DNA of 45,646 nucleotides from F23-D06 sp947167635 (GTDB lineage Bacteria; Bacteroidota; Bacteroidia; Bacteroidales; WCHB1-69). The stretch's first letter is position 1. Each line of letters begins with the position of its first letter. Below the pieces are notes generated by a model that did not search any database, was not told where the DNA came from, and worked only from the letters and a program-made list of their open reading frames with translations. The stretch is taken from positions 1-45,646 of the forward strand of contig CAMVIT010000019.1 in assembly GCA_947167635.1 (NCBI GenBank), given 5' to 3'. The position numbers and the translations under genes are program-made. Positions 1 through 9,330 of the stretch are shown here, piece by piece.

Positions 1-4
1 GCCG

Positions 5-355
5 TTTCGCGGCGAGCAACTTGCAGCCTCGTCTCAACGTTCTCCCGCGCCGCGACTTTCCCGCGCACGCACCCCTCACAGGGGTTGCAGCGCTACCAAG
101 CTCTTGCCCCTGTCGGGGCAGCTCAAGGAAAACTTTTAACTATTATCTTTCCTCTATTGTCCCGGAGGGACACCCTCTCAATAACCCCACATAAGCGACG
201 AAGGAGCGCAATGTGGGGATGGATGACGGTACCGACACCCTCTCAATAACCCCACACAAGCGACGAAGGAGGTGTGGGGATGGATGACGGTACCGACACC
301 CTCTCGCGGCGCGGGAATCGGCACCCAAGATGCAAGAAACCCGCTCGCCGCGAAA
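5..355. repeat. 350-bp element bounded by imperfect inverted repeats
   Basis: tttcgcggcgag at 5-16 is the exact reverse complement of ctcgccgcgaaa at 344-355. cccgcgccgcga at 44-55 is the exact reverse complement of tcgcggcgcggg at 304-315. The two arms (about 5-55 and 304-355) therefore pair in the same order, enclosing the tandem repeat. The layout resembles a small non-coding mobile or repeat element, but no target-site duplication is evident. Confidence 0.45.
169..309. repeat. tandem repeat, units of 65 and 61 bp plus a partial third
   Basis: Unit 1 (169-233) and unit 2 (234-294) both start gacaccctctcaataacccc and end tggatgacggtacc. A third start of 15 bases follows at 295-309 before the match ends. 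Each unit holds an internal inverted repeat (ccccaca ... tgtgggg). The 4-bp length difference lies inside the hairpin loop. Confidence 0.8.
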
Positions 356-508
356 TGGAGGCGTTGGAAAAAAGCGTTGCTTAAAGACCTGCTCATGCAG
401 GTCTGGTGCCATCAGGTATATAACCACCCATTTTTTTTTATTTTCAAAACAGCGGGTTAATTACAGAATAATTCTTATTTTTACCGCTTGAAAAAAAACA
501 GAAAAAAA

Positions 509-3500
509 ATGAAATTTTCCTATTGGGCAAGCACGCTCCTTCTGGCGTTTTCAGTGGGATTTCTCACACCTGTTCAACAAGTGCAAGCTCAGGTGGAACA
601 CCCCATCTCCGTCTCGACCATTCTCAACGACGGCACGCCACTCACCGTTAACGGACTGGTCTCCCCGTGGGGCACCAACGGAGTCTATAATGCCACCCAC
701 GGCGACAGCGTGGTCTTCACCTTCCACGAAACCTCCCGTTACCATCTTATGGATGTGGAGGTTGACAGCACCTCGCTGGGGCCTGTCGGCACCTATACTT
801 TCCACAACGTGACAGAACCGCACACCGTTGTGGTCACCTACGGGGAATGCGCTCCGGTGACAAACCTTACCATATCGCAAGTGGCAGGCACCTCCGCGCT
901 GGTCACTTGGGAGGACGGCTCCGTCGGGGCAACCATGAACTACACTTTACAGTACCGCGACACCACATCGGGCAACTGGATTTCCGTGTACAACATCACG
1001 GGCACCAGCCATCTGCTCAGCGGTCTGACCCCGCTCACAAACTACGAAGTGCGCGTAAAGAGCTTCTGCGGCGGCAACTTGGAAGGCGACTGGGTATCCG
1101 CACAATTCCACACATTCTGTCTTGTCGGCGGAGATCTACAAATCGGCAATGGCAACGGCCTCACCTATAATTTCCCTTCCACCTCCTTTTATAAATACTC
1201 TTTGACTGAGCAGATTTTCACCGCTGCCGAGCTGGGTGGCCCCAACACCTTCCATTCCATCTCGTTCCAAGCCTCCAACGCCGACGCCCCCAACCGTGTT
1301 TGGGACATCTACCTTATGCCAACCACACGTTCCTCCCTGACTGGTTTTATAGACATGGATGCCACAGCGCAACTTGTCTTCAGCGACACAGTCCACATCA
1401 CTGCAGGGTGGTTCACCATCAACTTCGACAGCAGCTTCGTCTATGATGGTTTCAGCAACCTGATGCTCATCGTGGATGACAACACCGGCAGTTTTGTGCA
1501 CAGCAACACCTATTTCTGCAGCAGCAATCCCAATGGGACTTCGGTTCGAGGTTTCAACGATATCACCGATTTCGATCCGCACAATGCCAGCAGCTATTCC
1601 GGCACCACTCAACCTGTTCGCAACAATGTCGTATTTGGCAGTTTTTGCGACACCACCATCACCTGCGTGGCACCGAACTTCACGATTACCGGCAGTACGG
1701 AAAGCACACTTGGCATCACCTGGGTTCCCGGCAGCAACGAGACCAGCTGGAATTTAGGGTACAAGCCTGTCAACGACACCATTTGGAACAATTTCTATGG
1801 CCTGACCGGCAACAGTCACCTCATCACCGGACTGAATCCCAACACGGAATACTTTATCCGAATGCAAGCCGGTTGCGGCAGCGAATGGAGGATTCTGAAA
1901 GGCCGCACCGCTTGCGGGGAGATTTTCCTCCCTTACAGTGAGGATTTCGAAAGCGGCATCATCGCAACCAGCCAAAACAGTTTCTTGCAATGTTGGAGCC
2001 GTCTCGCCTCCAACCCCTCTTATTACGTCTATAGGAGCACACAACACAACCACACCGCAGGGGGCAGCGGCGCCCTTGACTTCCACAACACGCCCGGCTG
2101 CTACACGATAGCCATCACACCAACCATCCACAACAATTATCCCATGAACTCGCTGATGATGGAATTTGAGGCAAAGCACACCGGCTCCACAGGCACCTTT
2201 GAAGTGGGCATTATCTCCGACATCCACGATGCCAACACCTTCAACGTAGTGGACACCCTTGTCTTCAACTACACCAACGCTTGGGAACATTTCATCGTCT
2301 CTTTCGACCATTATTACGGACTCGGCAGAAACATCGCCTTCCGCGCTTCCGGCAGCATCGGCAACGACTTTGTGATAGACGACCTCACCATTAGCGAAAT
2401 ACCCGTCTGCACACATCCCAACGACCTTGCTTGCACGGGTATCGGCAGCGACCACGTCACCCTTGACTGGACAGAGGCGGGCAATGCCACCTCCTGGATA
2501 GTGGAATACGGTCCCTCCGGCTTCATACCCGGTCTGGGCAACGGCACCACTGAAATCGCCGTAACGCATCCTTACACAATACTAGGTCTCGCCAGTGTGG
2601 TCAGCTACGACTTCTATGTAAAATCCGACTGCGGCATGTCAACCAGCGACCTCATCGGCCCCATCTCCATCACGCCGGGACAATTCAACATGGCTGCCAC
2701 TGGATCCGACACGCTGACCACCTGCAGTGCCATCATCTATGACAACGGCGGCCCCAACGGGAATTACAGTGCCTATTGCAACAGCACCTTGGTGTTGTTT
2801 CCTGAAATCACCGGCGCGGCGTTGATGCTGAACGGCACCTACATCACACAGGGTTACGTGGACATCCTTGACATCTACGATGGTGTGGGCACTGGCGGCA
2901 CGCTTTTAGGGTCGTTCGCTTCCAACACTCTCCAAGACATCAATGTGCTCTCCATCACCGGTCCGCTCACTATCCACTTCACCTCCAACAGCAGCACACA
3001 GAGAGACGGCTTTGAATTAACCGTCTCCTGCATCACCTGTGTGGCACCTGTCAACATCACCGCATCGAACGTCACTGCCAACTCCGCCGACATTTCCTGG
3101 AACGGAAATTCCGACAGTTATCTTGTCACTGTCATCGGTCCTGACACCAACACATTCATGCTGCAAGGCACCATCACCACGCTGCTCAATCTGACCAGCA
3201 ACAGCCATTATCAGATCTCCATTCGTTCCATCTGCGGTTCGGACACTTCGTTTGCCTCACCAAACTACATCTTTTCCACCCTTTGCAATGCCGTCACTAT
3301 CACATCCAGCACTCCTTGGACTGAGGACTTTGAAAGTTATCCTAACAGCGGCAACCATCCGTTCCTCTGCTGGGATACGCCCGTCACCTCAATATCAGGC
3401 AACGACACGGCGCCGTTTGTGCATTGCCAGTACTTACGTGCCTGCCATTCCGGACAGAACTCTGCAGAGTTGACGGGATATAACAACCTACTGGTATTGC

Positions 3501-5719
3501 CGGAGTTCACAAACAGTGTTCACGACCTTCGCCTTTCCTTTTGGGGTTCATCCAATTTTCCCAACAGCGGCACCCTCGAAGTCGGTGTCATAACCGATGT
3601 GACCGACCCCTCCACTTTTGAGTTCGTGGCCTTGGCACCGCCTCCCGGCCCCTATGGTCTCAGCAATGCCACCAGCTCCGGATTCGGCAACTTTATGGGG
3701 ACATACGATTTCAACAGAGTGACTGCCAACGATGGGCGTATTGCGCTCCGTTACTCCAGCAACTATTCTGGAATTTCGTACAATCTGGATGACTTCACGG
3801 TACAACTCATCCCTAACTGTTCGTCTCCCGTCAAGAACAGTGTTGTCGTGAATTCTGTCGGTGCCTATAATGCCACTGTCTCCTGGACCGACAACGACCC
3901 ATCGCACAACTCCTGGACTGTTTACTACAAAGAGAGCAGTTCCACTGTCTGGAGCACCACTGTTTCCAGTTCCACCACGGCGCAGATTACTGGGTTGACA
4001 CCCGAGACCACATACGATGCTTATGTAGTCACCAACTGTGCGATAGGCGACTCTGTGCCAGATGCCACCTTCACCATATCGTTCACCACCACCATATCGT
4101 GTCCCGCACCTACAGCTCTGACGGCCACGGGAGCTTCCCCATCCTCGGTGCTTCTTTCTTGGACAGAAAACGGCACGGCATCCGCGTGGGAGATTGAATA
4201 CAGCACCTCTGATTTCATCCCGGGCACAGGTGTCGGCACCACGGTGCAGGCCACGTCCAATCCCTTCACCGTGACAGGGCTTTCCGGCAACACACTTTAC
4301 AAGTTCTATGTACGTTCCGTCTGTGCCGCTTCTGACTCATCTCTCTGGTCCAATGCCGCCAGTGATGTCACCTTGTGCGATGTGGTGGTCGTCACCCCTG
4401 CCACACCCTTCATGGAGGATTTTGAAAATGTAAACGACAGTTTGCCTTCCTGCTGGATCAACACCTGTGATGTCGGCAACACCGCCTGGACAGTGGTGGA
4501 TTCCGACTTTCACGGGACCATCACCCATGCCTATTCCGGCAGCAATGCTGTTCAGTTTTACCAATGGCGGTACTATCATGAGAGTTCTCTGCAATTGCCA
4601 ACCCTCGACATCTCCGGTCTCACCAACCCAGTGCTGACCTACTGGTATTCAAATCAAGCAGATCAACACTCTTGGCAACATCAAGATGTGCTTGAAGTGT
4701 ACTACAGGCCGTCTCCAAACGACCCGTGGACGCGCTGCGCCATTCACGACGACAATATTTCCTGGACACCCAACACCCTGACGTTATACTACCCGAGCAG
4801 CACCTATCAGATCAAATTCAAGGCCACCTCCCATGGAGGAAACGGTATCAACATGGATGACATCGTTGTAATGGAGAACAACGGCCCACCTCCCCCCATC
4901 GTGCCCCCGACCGTAATCACACAGTCGATCTCTGACATCACCGCCACTTCCGCCACATTGCATGGCTCTTTCACCCCTGGCAGCGAGCCCGTTTTAGACC
5001 ACGGCTTTGAATGGAAAGAATCCACGGGTGGGACCTACACTCCTGTAAGCCTTACAGGTTCCCCAATGGAGTATAATCTCACGGGACTGATGGCGAACAC
5101 AAGCCACACCTTCAGGGCATTTGCCACCACTCCGAGCGGCACCACATACGGTGTTGAACTCTCCTTCCAAACCCTCAACCAGGAGGGGACGTGTCCTTCG
5201 CCGGAAAACGTGATTGCCGACTCCATCACACAAACTTCGGCCAACATCTACTGGACACAAGAGTTCGGAACAGCCTCATCCTGGAACATTCTTTACAAAG
5301 AAAACAATGCCTCCAATTGGAACACACTGACCACCTCCAACAATCCCCACACGCTGATCGGTCTCTCGCCGGGAACCGTATATCTCGTACAGGTAAAAGC
5401 CAGATGCCACAACGGTCTGATCAGCAATCCCACCCCTGTCGCCTCCTTTGCCACGCTGCCTGACGGCATCAACGATTACACCATGGGCAACACCGTGACC
5501 CTGTTTCCCAACCCGACCACCGGGACCATTCAAATCCAGTGTACAGAAGGCATGCTGGAGACTGTCTCCATGTACGACGTATATGGAAAGCTGTTGCTGA
5601 CCATGACTGCCGACAGCCCAACCGCCAGCCTCGACCTCTCCGGTTTCACTGCCGGAACCTATTTTGTGCGTATAACGACCGGCTCAGGTGTAGTGACCAA
5701 AAGAGTGATTAAGAATTAA
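509..5719 (+). CDS. giant T9SS-secreted multidomain adhesin (FnIII, CUB, MAM-like)
   Basis: About 1,736 residues. The ATG at 509 gives a clean signal peptide ending near VQAQ; an in-frame TTG at 488 would add seven basic residues and cannot be excluded. After a short repeat-like N-terminal domain come several fibronectin type III modules (each ending in a GLTPxTxYxVxV-like strand), alternating with three MAM-like beta-sandwich blocks that begin EDFE and end in a DD(F/I)-type strand. A CUB-like domain lies around residues 735-850 (YDNGG...YxDILDIYDG). The last 70 residues form a T9SS sorting domain (LFPNPTTGTIQIQ, then VYGKLL, then GTYFVRI). This predicts export through T9SS and surface attachment or release, with a role in adhesion or binding to host or glycans. 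No catalytic domain is seen. It probably shares a transcript with the next gene, 39 bp downstream. Confidence 0.88.
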   Translation: MKFSYWASTLLLAFSVGFLTPVQQVQAQVEHPISVSTILNDGTPLTVNGLVSPWGTNGVYNATHGDSVVFTFHETSRYHLMDVEVDSTSLGPVGTYTFHNVTEPHTVVVTYGECAPVTNLTISQVAGTSALVTWEDGSVGATMNYTLQYRDTTSGNWISVYNITGTSHLLSGLTPLTNYEVRVKSFCGGNLEGDWVSAQFHTFCLVGGDLQIGNGNGLTYNFPSTSFYKYSLTEQIFTAAELGGPNTFHSISFQASNADAPNRVWDIYLMPTTRSSLTGFIDMDATAQLVFSDTVHITAGWFTINFDSSFVYDGFSNLMLIVDDNTGSFVHSNTYFCSSNPNGTSVRGFNDITDFDPHNASSYSGTTQPVRNNVVFGSFCDTTITCVAPNFTITGSTESTLGITWVPGSNETSWNLGYKPVNDTIWNNFYGLTGNSHLITGLNPNTEYFIRMQAGCGSEWRILKGRTACGEIFLPYSEDFESGIIATSQNSFLQCWSRLASNPSYYVYRSTQHNHTAGGSGALDFHNTPGCYTIAITPTIHNNYPMNSLMMEFEAKHTGSTGTFEVGIISDIHDANTFNVVDTLVFNYTNAWEHFIVSFDHYYGLGRNIAFRASGSIGNDFVIDDLTISEIPVCTHPNDLACTGIGSDHVTLDWTEAGNATSWIVEYGPSGFIPGLGNGTTEIAVTHPYTILGLASVVSYDFYVKSDCGMSTSDLIGPISITPGQFNMAATGSDTLTTCSAIIYDNGGPNGNYSAYCNSTLVLFPEITGAALMLNGTYITQGYVDILDIYDGVGTGGTLLGSFASNTLQDINVLSITGPLTIHFTSNSSTQRDGFELTVSCITCVAPVNITASNVTANSADISWNGNSDSYLVTVIGPDTNTFMLQGTITTLLNLTSNSHYQISIRSICGSDTSFASPNYIFSTLCNAVTITSSTPWTEDFESYPNSGNHPFLCWDTPVTSISGNDTAPFVHCQYLRACHSGQNSAELTGYNNLLVLPEFTNSVHDLRLSFWGSSNFPNSGTLEVGVITDVTDPSTFEFVALAPPPGPYGLSNATSSGFGNFMGTYDFNRVTANDGRIALRYSSNYSGISYNLDDFTVQLIPNCSSPVKNSVVVNSVGAYNATVSWTDNDPSHNSWTVYYKESSSTVWSTTVSSSTTAQITGLTPETTYDAYVVTNCAIGDSVPDATFTISFTTTISCPAPTALTATGASPSSVLLSWTENGTASAWEIEYSTSDFIPGTGVGTTVQATSNPFTVTGLSGNTLYKFYVRSVCAASDSSLWSNAASDVTLCDVVVVTPATPFMEDFENVNDSLPSCWINTCDVGNTAWTVVDSDFHGTITHAYSGSNAVQFYQWRYYHESSLQLPTLDISGLTNPVLTYWYSNQADQHSWQHQDVLEVYYRPSPNDPWTRCAIHDDNISWTPNTLTLYYPSSTYQIKFKATSHGGNGINMDDIVVMENNGPPPPIVPPTVITQSISDITATSATLHGSFTPGSEPVLDHGFEWKESTGGTYTPVSLTGSPMEYNLTGLMANTSHTFRAFATTPSGTTYGVELSFQTLNQEGTCPSPENVIADSITQTSANIYWTQEFGTASSWNILYKENNASNWNTLTTSNNPHTLIGLSPGTVYLVQVKARCHNGLISNPTPVASFATLPDGINDYTMGNTVTLFPNPTTGTIQIQCTEGMLETVSMYDVYGKLLLTMTADSPTASLDLSGFTAGTYFVRITTGSGVVTKRVIKN

Positions 5720-5758
5720 AGGTTGAAATATAGTATCATTGCAGCAAAAAATCCACAA

Positions 5759-7807
5759 ATGAACTCGTTTATAAAAAGATTGTTTCTTCTAGGAGTCTCT
5801 CTTTGGGCCATAACAGCACAGGCGCAATGGCTTAGCTCATCCGATCTGCCCATCGTCATCATCACCACGGACCTCATACCGGGCACCAACGAGCATTACA
5901 CTATCCCGGACGAGCCCAAGGTGCCCGCCACCATGAAGATACTGTATGTCAACGACACCACACGCAACTATCTGTCGAACCAGAACGACACCGCCTTCCT
6001 GAATTACTGCGGCCGTATCGGCATTGAGCTGCGAGGCTCCACCTCACAGGGGCACAACAAGAAGCCGTACGGCTTTGAGACGCGGATGGACGACGACGTG
6101 ACCAACCGGAACGTTTCCCTCCTGGGGATGCCGGCCGAGAACGACTGGATATTGAACCCCATGAACGATGACCCCTCCTTCTTGCGCGACTGTTTGTCGT
6201 ACAATCTCTACAGTGCCTTAGGACATTATTCGCCACGCACCCGCTACTGCGAGGTCATCGTCAACGGCGACTACCGGGGGCTCTATTTCATGACGGAGAA
6301 AATCAAAATCGACAAAAACAGGGTGGACATCTCCTCTATAGACAGCACCGACATCAGCTTTCCCGACATCAGCGGGGGCTACATCGTGAAAGCCGACAAA
6401 TTGACTGGCGGAGATGTGGCCGCCTGGTCAACGCCTGCCCACGACTACTGGGAGGAGGTCTATTACATCTATCACGATCCTAAACCGGAAGAGATCACTG
6501 CCGAGCAAGGCGCCTACATCCATCAATATTTCGACTCCCTGTTTTTGGCCATTGCAAACCAAAACGAGGATGTCTGCACCGGATTCCCCGCACTCATCGA
6601 CATAGCCTCCTTCCTCGATTTCATGATCATTGGCGAGTTCGCCTCCAATGTGGACATCTACCAGAAGAGCACATTCTTCCACAAGGATCGTCAAGGCAAA
6701 CTGCATGCCGGGCCGGTGTGGGATTTCAATCTGTCATACGGCTACGACTTCGGTTCTGTGGGACGGTCAGGGTACGATGTGCTGCAGTTCGACAACGGCG
6801 ACAACACTGGCTCCGAGTTCTGGCATCAGCTGTATGAAAACGACACCTACCGCTGCCACCTCTATAGACGATGGAACAAGGTGACAGGAGAGGGCGGCGC
6901 ACTGTATCTCGACCGGGTAAAAGAGATCATCGACAGTCTGACAGGCGTCATTCACGAGGCCATGTATCGGGAACGCGCCAGATGGAACCGCAACTACAAC
7001 TACACCAACCACATCAACACGATGAAGACCTGGCTGGGCAACCGTTTCCGCTGGCTCGGCAACGCCTTTGGCCAAGTACAGAACTGCCCGGATATCACAG
7101 TCCCTCCGCTGGTCATCTCCACCATTAACTACCATCCCCCAGCAATGCAAGGCTACGCTTCCGACGACTTGGAGTTCATCGGCATCACCAACAACAGCAA
7201 CGACACCCTTGACATCTCCGGTGTCTATTTCAGAGAGTCGGGCATCACCTACACCTTCCCGGCCGGTTCCATCATCAACCCGCACCAGGAGATATTCCTT
7301 GCCTCCAACCAAGAAGCCTTTCTGCACTGCTTTCATGTCAACACATACGGGCAATTCTCCCAGCACTTATCCAACAAGTCCGAATCGCTCATCTTGGCCA
7401 CGGCTTGGGGTGCCATCATCGACAAGGTCACCTATGCGGACACCTACCCCTGGCCCACGTCCGCCGATGGTTTGGGGGATTATCTTGTCTTGACGCACCT
7501 GAACTCCGACAACAATTCAGGAGAAAACTGGGGCACTGCCTCCCTGTTCGTCGGTGTGGAAGAACATATAAAACTCCCGGCTATATCGGCGATGCCCAAC
7601 CCCACCACCGGATTGCTTCGCCTGCATCTGGACGAGCCGATGCGCACTGTCACCGTGACGGACATCTGCGGGCGGAGGCTTTTCAGCATACCGGCTGATG
7701 GCCACGACCTCACATTGGATCTCTCTCCCTACCCTTCCGGCATCTATTTCCTGCAAGTCACCACCACCAGTCAGGAGAGCGTTTCCGCCAAGATTGTGAA
7801 ACAATAA
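5759..7807 (+). CDS. CotH-kinase-family protein with lamin-tail domain and T9SS sorting domain
   Basis: 682 residues from the ATG at 5759; the TTG 36 bases earlier would spoil the signal peptide (MNSFIKRLFLLGV...ITAQAQ). The CotH kinase-like fold is visible in GIELRGSTSQ, the KKPYGFETR strand, LRDCLSYNLY, then GDYRGLYFMTEKIKIDKNRV and the late GPVWDFNLSYGY motif, where the acidic D of WDFN is expected to bind metal. Residues about 460-570 look like a lamin-tail domain (INYHPP...DDLEFIGITN). The last 70 residues are a T9SS sorting domain (AMPNPTTGLLRL ... PSGIYFLQV). CotH of Bacillus spores phosphorylates coat proteins. Here the domain would act outside the cell, with unknown target. It follows the adhesin gene closely and ends at a shared terminator. 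Confidence 0.88.
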   Translation: MNSFIKRLFLLGVSLWAITAQAQWLSSSDLPIVIITTDLIPGTNEHYTIPDEPKVPATMKILYVNDTTRNYLSNQNDTAFLNYCGRIGIELRGSTSQGHNKKPYGFETRMDDDVTNRNVSLLGMPAENDWILNPMNDDPSFLRDCLSYNLYSALGHYSPRTRYCEVIVNGDYRGLYFMTEKIKIDKNRVDISSIDSTDISFPDISGGYIVKADKLTGGDVAAWSTPAHDYWEEVYYIYHDPKPEEITAEQGAYIHQYFDSLFLAIANQNEDVCTGFPALIDIASFLDFMIIGEFASNVDIYQKSTFFHKDRQGKLHAGPVWDFNLSYGYDFGSVGRSGYDVLQFDNGDNTGSEFWHQLYENDTYRCHLYRRWNKVTGEGGALYLDRVKEIIDSLTGVIHEAMYRERARWNRNYNYTNHINTMKTWLGNRFRWLGNAFGQVQNCPDITVPPLVISTINYHPPAMQGYASDDLEFIGITNNSNDTLDISGVYFRESGITYTFPAGSIINPHQEIFLASNQEAFLHCFHVNTYGQFSQHLSNKSESLILATAWGAIIDKVTYADTYPWPTSADGLGDYLVLTHLNSDNNSGENWGTASLFVGVEEHIKLPAISAMPNPTTGLLRLHLDEPMRTVTVTDICGRRLFSIPADGHDLTLDLSPYPSGIYFLQVTTTSQESVSAKIVKQ

Positions 7808-7848
7808 CCCGATTTTCAGACGGTGACGATTGTCCTCGTGGCCGCAAT

Positions 7849-7872
7849 AAAAAAGGCGCCCAAGGGCGCCTT
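7849..7872 (-). terminator. intrinsic terminator of the oxidoreductase operon, probably bidirectional
   Basis: A 9-bp perfect stem, aaggcgccc (7853-7861) with gggcgcctt (7864-7872), separated by two bases. On the minus strand it is followed by a run of T (plus-strand A at 7849-7854), the classical layout for the oxidoreductase genes ending at 7896. It sits between convergent genes and may also stop plus-strand reading. Confidence 0.8.
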
Positions 7873-7895
7873 CAAATGTATCGTGAAAAACAAGA

Positions 7896-8447
7896 TTACA
7901 ACGTATTGAACGGTTTGAGAATGCTCTTGCCGATTTCAACAGCCTCCTCGTTCTTGGGAATGAGGTGGTGGTGACGTTCGGGCAGGGACTTTTCAAGGCC
8001 CTTGTGCAGCATTTCGGGCGTGACAAGGGGTTTAACCTTGAGGAAACCGCCGAGGACAATCATGTTGAACAGTTTGGCGATACCGAGTTCGTTGGCCTTG
8101 TCGGCAGCAGCCACCTGATAGATGTTGATATCCTTGCGGGTGGGATGATGGGTGATGCCGTTGGGGTCATAGATAAGGAGACCGCCAGGTTTGACAGCAC
8201 TTTCGAACTTGTCCATCGACTGCTGGTTGAGGATGATGGCGGTGTCGAACTGGTTGAGATAAGGGGAGCAGATGCGCTCGTCGCTCAAGATGACGGTGAC
8301 ATTGGAGGTACCACCGCGCATTTCGGGACCGTAAGAGGGCAACCAGCTCACTTCTTTGTCTTGCATGATACCGGCGTATGCGAGGATCTTGCCCATGGAG
8401 AGCACACCTTGTCCGCCGAAGCCTGCTATGATTATTTCTTCTGTCAT
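7896..8447 (-). CDS. 2-oxoacid:ferredoxin oxidoreductase, gamma subunit
   Basis: 183 residues, typical for a stand-alone gamma (catalytic accessory) subunit. The N-terminus IIIAGFGGQGVLSMGKILA is the family hallmark, followed by SYGPEMRGGTSNVTVILSD, the conserved acceptor-domain signature. It pairs with the alpha and beta subunits encoded upstream in the same operon to oxidise a branched-chain or other 2-oxoacid with CoA and ferredoxin in the cytoplasm. It is the last gene of the operon, 23 bp after the beta gene, and is followed by a good terminator. The exact substrate cannot be told from sequence. Confidence 0.92.
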   Translation of the reverse strand: MTEEIIIAGFGGQGVLSMGKILAYAGIMQDKEVSWLPSYGPEMRGGTSNVTVILSDERICSPYLNQFDTAIILNQQSMDKFESAVKPGGLLIYDPNGITHHPTRKDINIYQVAAADKANELGIAKLFNMIVLGGFLKVKPLVTPEMLHKGLEKSLPERHHHLIPKNEEAVEIGKSILKPFNTL

Positions 8448-8470
8448 TGCTATGTGAGTTTAGGTGATTA

Positions 8471-9313
8471 CTATTTTTTTCTCAGGGAATAGAGGGTCTC
8501 GTTGGGTTGGTCGAAAGTGGCGACGCGTTCGATGAACTTGGGATCGAACTTGCCATCGACTTTCATATCGCCGAGCGGGAAGAACTTGAGGGTATTCTCT
8601 TCCATCCACTTGTTGGCTTGGATGGGGGTCATCTTCCAGCCGGAGTTACAGTTGGAGGTCACTTCGACGAAGGAGACACCCTTGTTGAGCTTCTGGTTCT
8701 CGAAGGCCATGCGGATGGCTTTCTTGCACTTGCGGGCGAGAGCCGGAGTATAGACAGCCTGGCGGGTCACGAAGTAGGTGCCGGGCAGCTGGGCCAGGGC
8801 CTCGGTGATGCGCATGGTGTGTCCCATGATCTTGGGGTCACGGCCGTAGGGGGAGGTGACGGTTTCCATACCCTCGAGGGTGGTGGGGGCCATCTGACCA
8901 CCGGTCATGCCGTAAATACCGTTGTTGATGAAGATCATGGTGATGTTCTCGCCGCGGTTGCAAGCGTGCATCACTTCAGCGCAGCCGATGGAGGCCAAGT
9001 CGCCGTCGCCCTGATAGGAGAACACGAAAGTCTCCGGGCGGAGACGTTTGATGGCGGAGGCGCAAGCGGGGGCGCGGCCATGGGCGGCTTCCACGAAGTC
9101 CACGTCAAAATAGTTGTATGCCAACACGGAGCAGCCCACAGGGGAGATGCCGATGACATTGTCTTGAATGCCCATTTCCTCGATCACCTCGGCGATGATT
9201 CTATGAACGACGCCGTGACCGCAACCTGGACAATAGTGCATGGTGGCATCCGTGAGGACCGGAGTGCGCTTATAGACCAAATTTTCGGGTTTGATAATAT
9301 CTTCTCTTGTCAT
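8471..9313 (-). CDS. 2-oxoacid:ferredoxin oxidoreductase, beta (thiamine diphosphate) subunit
   Basis: 280 residues. Near the N-terminus is HYCPGCGHGVVHR, the usual cysteine pair at the start of this subunit. The thiamine diphosphate and magnesium motif runs from GDGDLASIGCAEVMHA to FINNGIYGMTGGQ. The subunit carries the cofactor that decarboxylates the 2-oxoacid and passes electrons towards ferredoxin. The gene lies 17 bp after the alpha subunit and before gamma, the standard Bacteroidetes order. By family it is the partner of VorB (3-methyl-2-oxobutanoate dehydrogenase, ferredoxin), although 2-oxoglutarate-specific relatives look very similar. Confidence 0.92.
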   Translation of the reverse strand: MTREDIIKPENLVYKRTPVLTDATMHYCPGCGHGVVHRIIAEVIEEMGIQDNVIGISPVGCSVLAYNYFDVDFVEAAHGRAPACASAIKRLRPETFVFSYQGDGDLASIGCAEVMHACNRGENITMIFINNGIYGMTGGQMAPTTLEGMETVTSPYGRDPKIMGHTMRITEALAQLPGTYFVTRQAVYTPALARKCKKAIRMAFENQKLNKGVSFVEVTSNCNSGWKMTPIQANKWMEENTLKFFPLGDMKVDGKFDPKFIERVATFDQPNETLYSLRKK

Positions 9314-9330
9314 AATTTCAAGTGCTTTAA

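Larger units (their letters stand above)
1..508. other. gene-free leader region with repeats and hairpins
   Basis: No convincing gene lies here; the short ORFs do not resemble proteins and run through the repeats. The stretch holds two GC-rich hairpins (71-85, acccct/aggggt; 106-119, gcccc/ggggc), two long tandem repeats, an inverted repeat spanning 5-355, and a perfect 8-bp stem with a 4-base loop at 385-404 (agacctgc/gcaggtct). The last has no T-run, so I do not call it a terminator. Position 1 may be a contig end. Confidence 0.5.

Noticed and set aside
169..309. Possible CRISPR array
   Set aside because: Only two near-identical units with no separating unique spacers; units are 61-65 bp and directly adjacent.
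385..404. 8-bp perfect hairpin as a terminator
   Set aside because: There is no T-run on either strand and no gene ends nearby.
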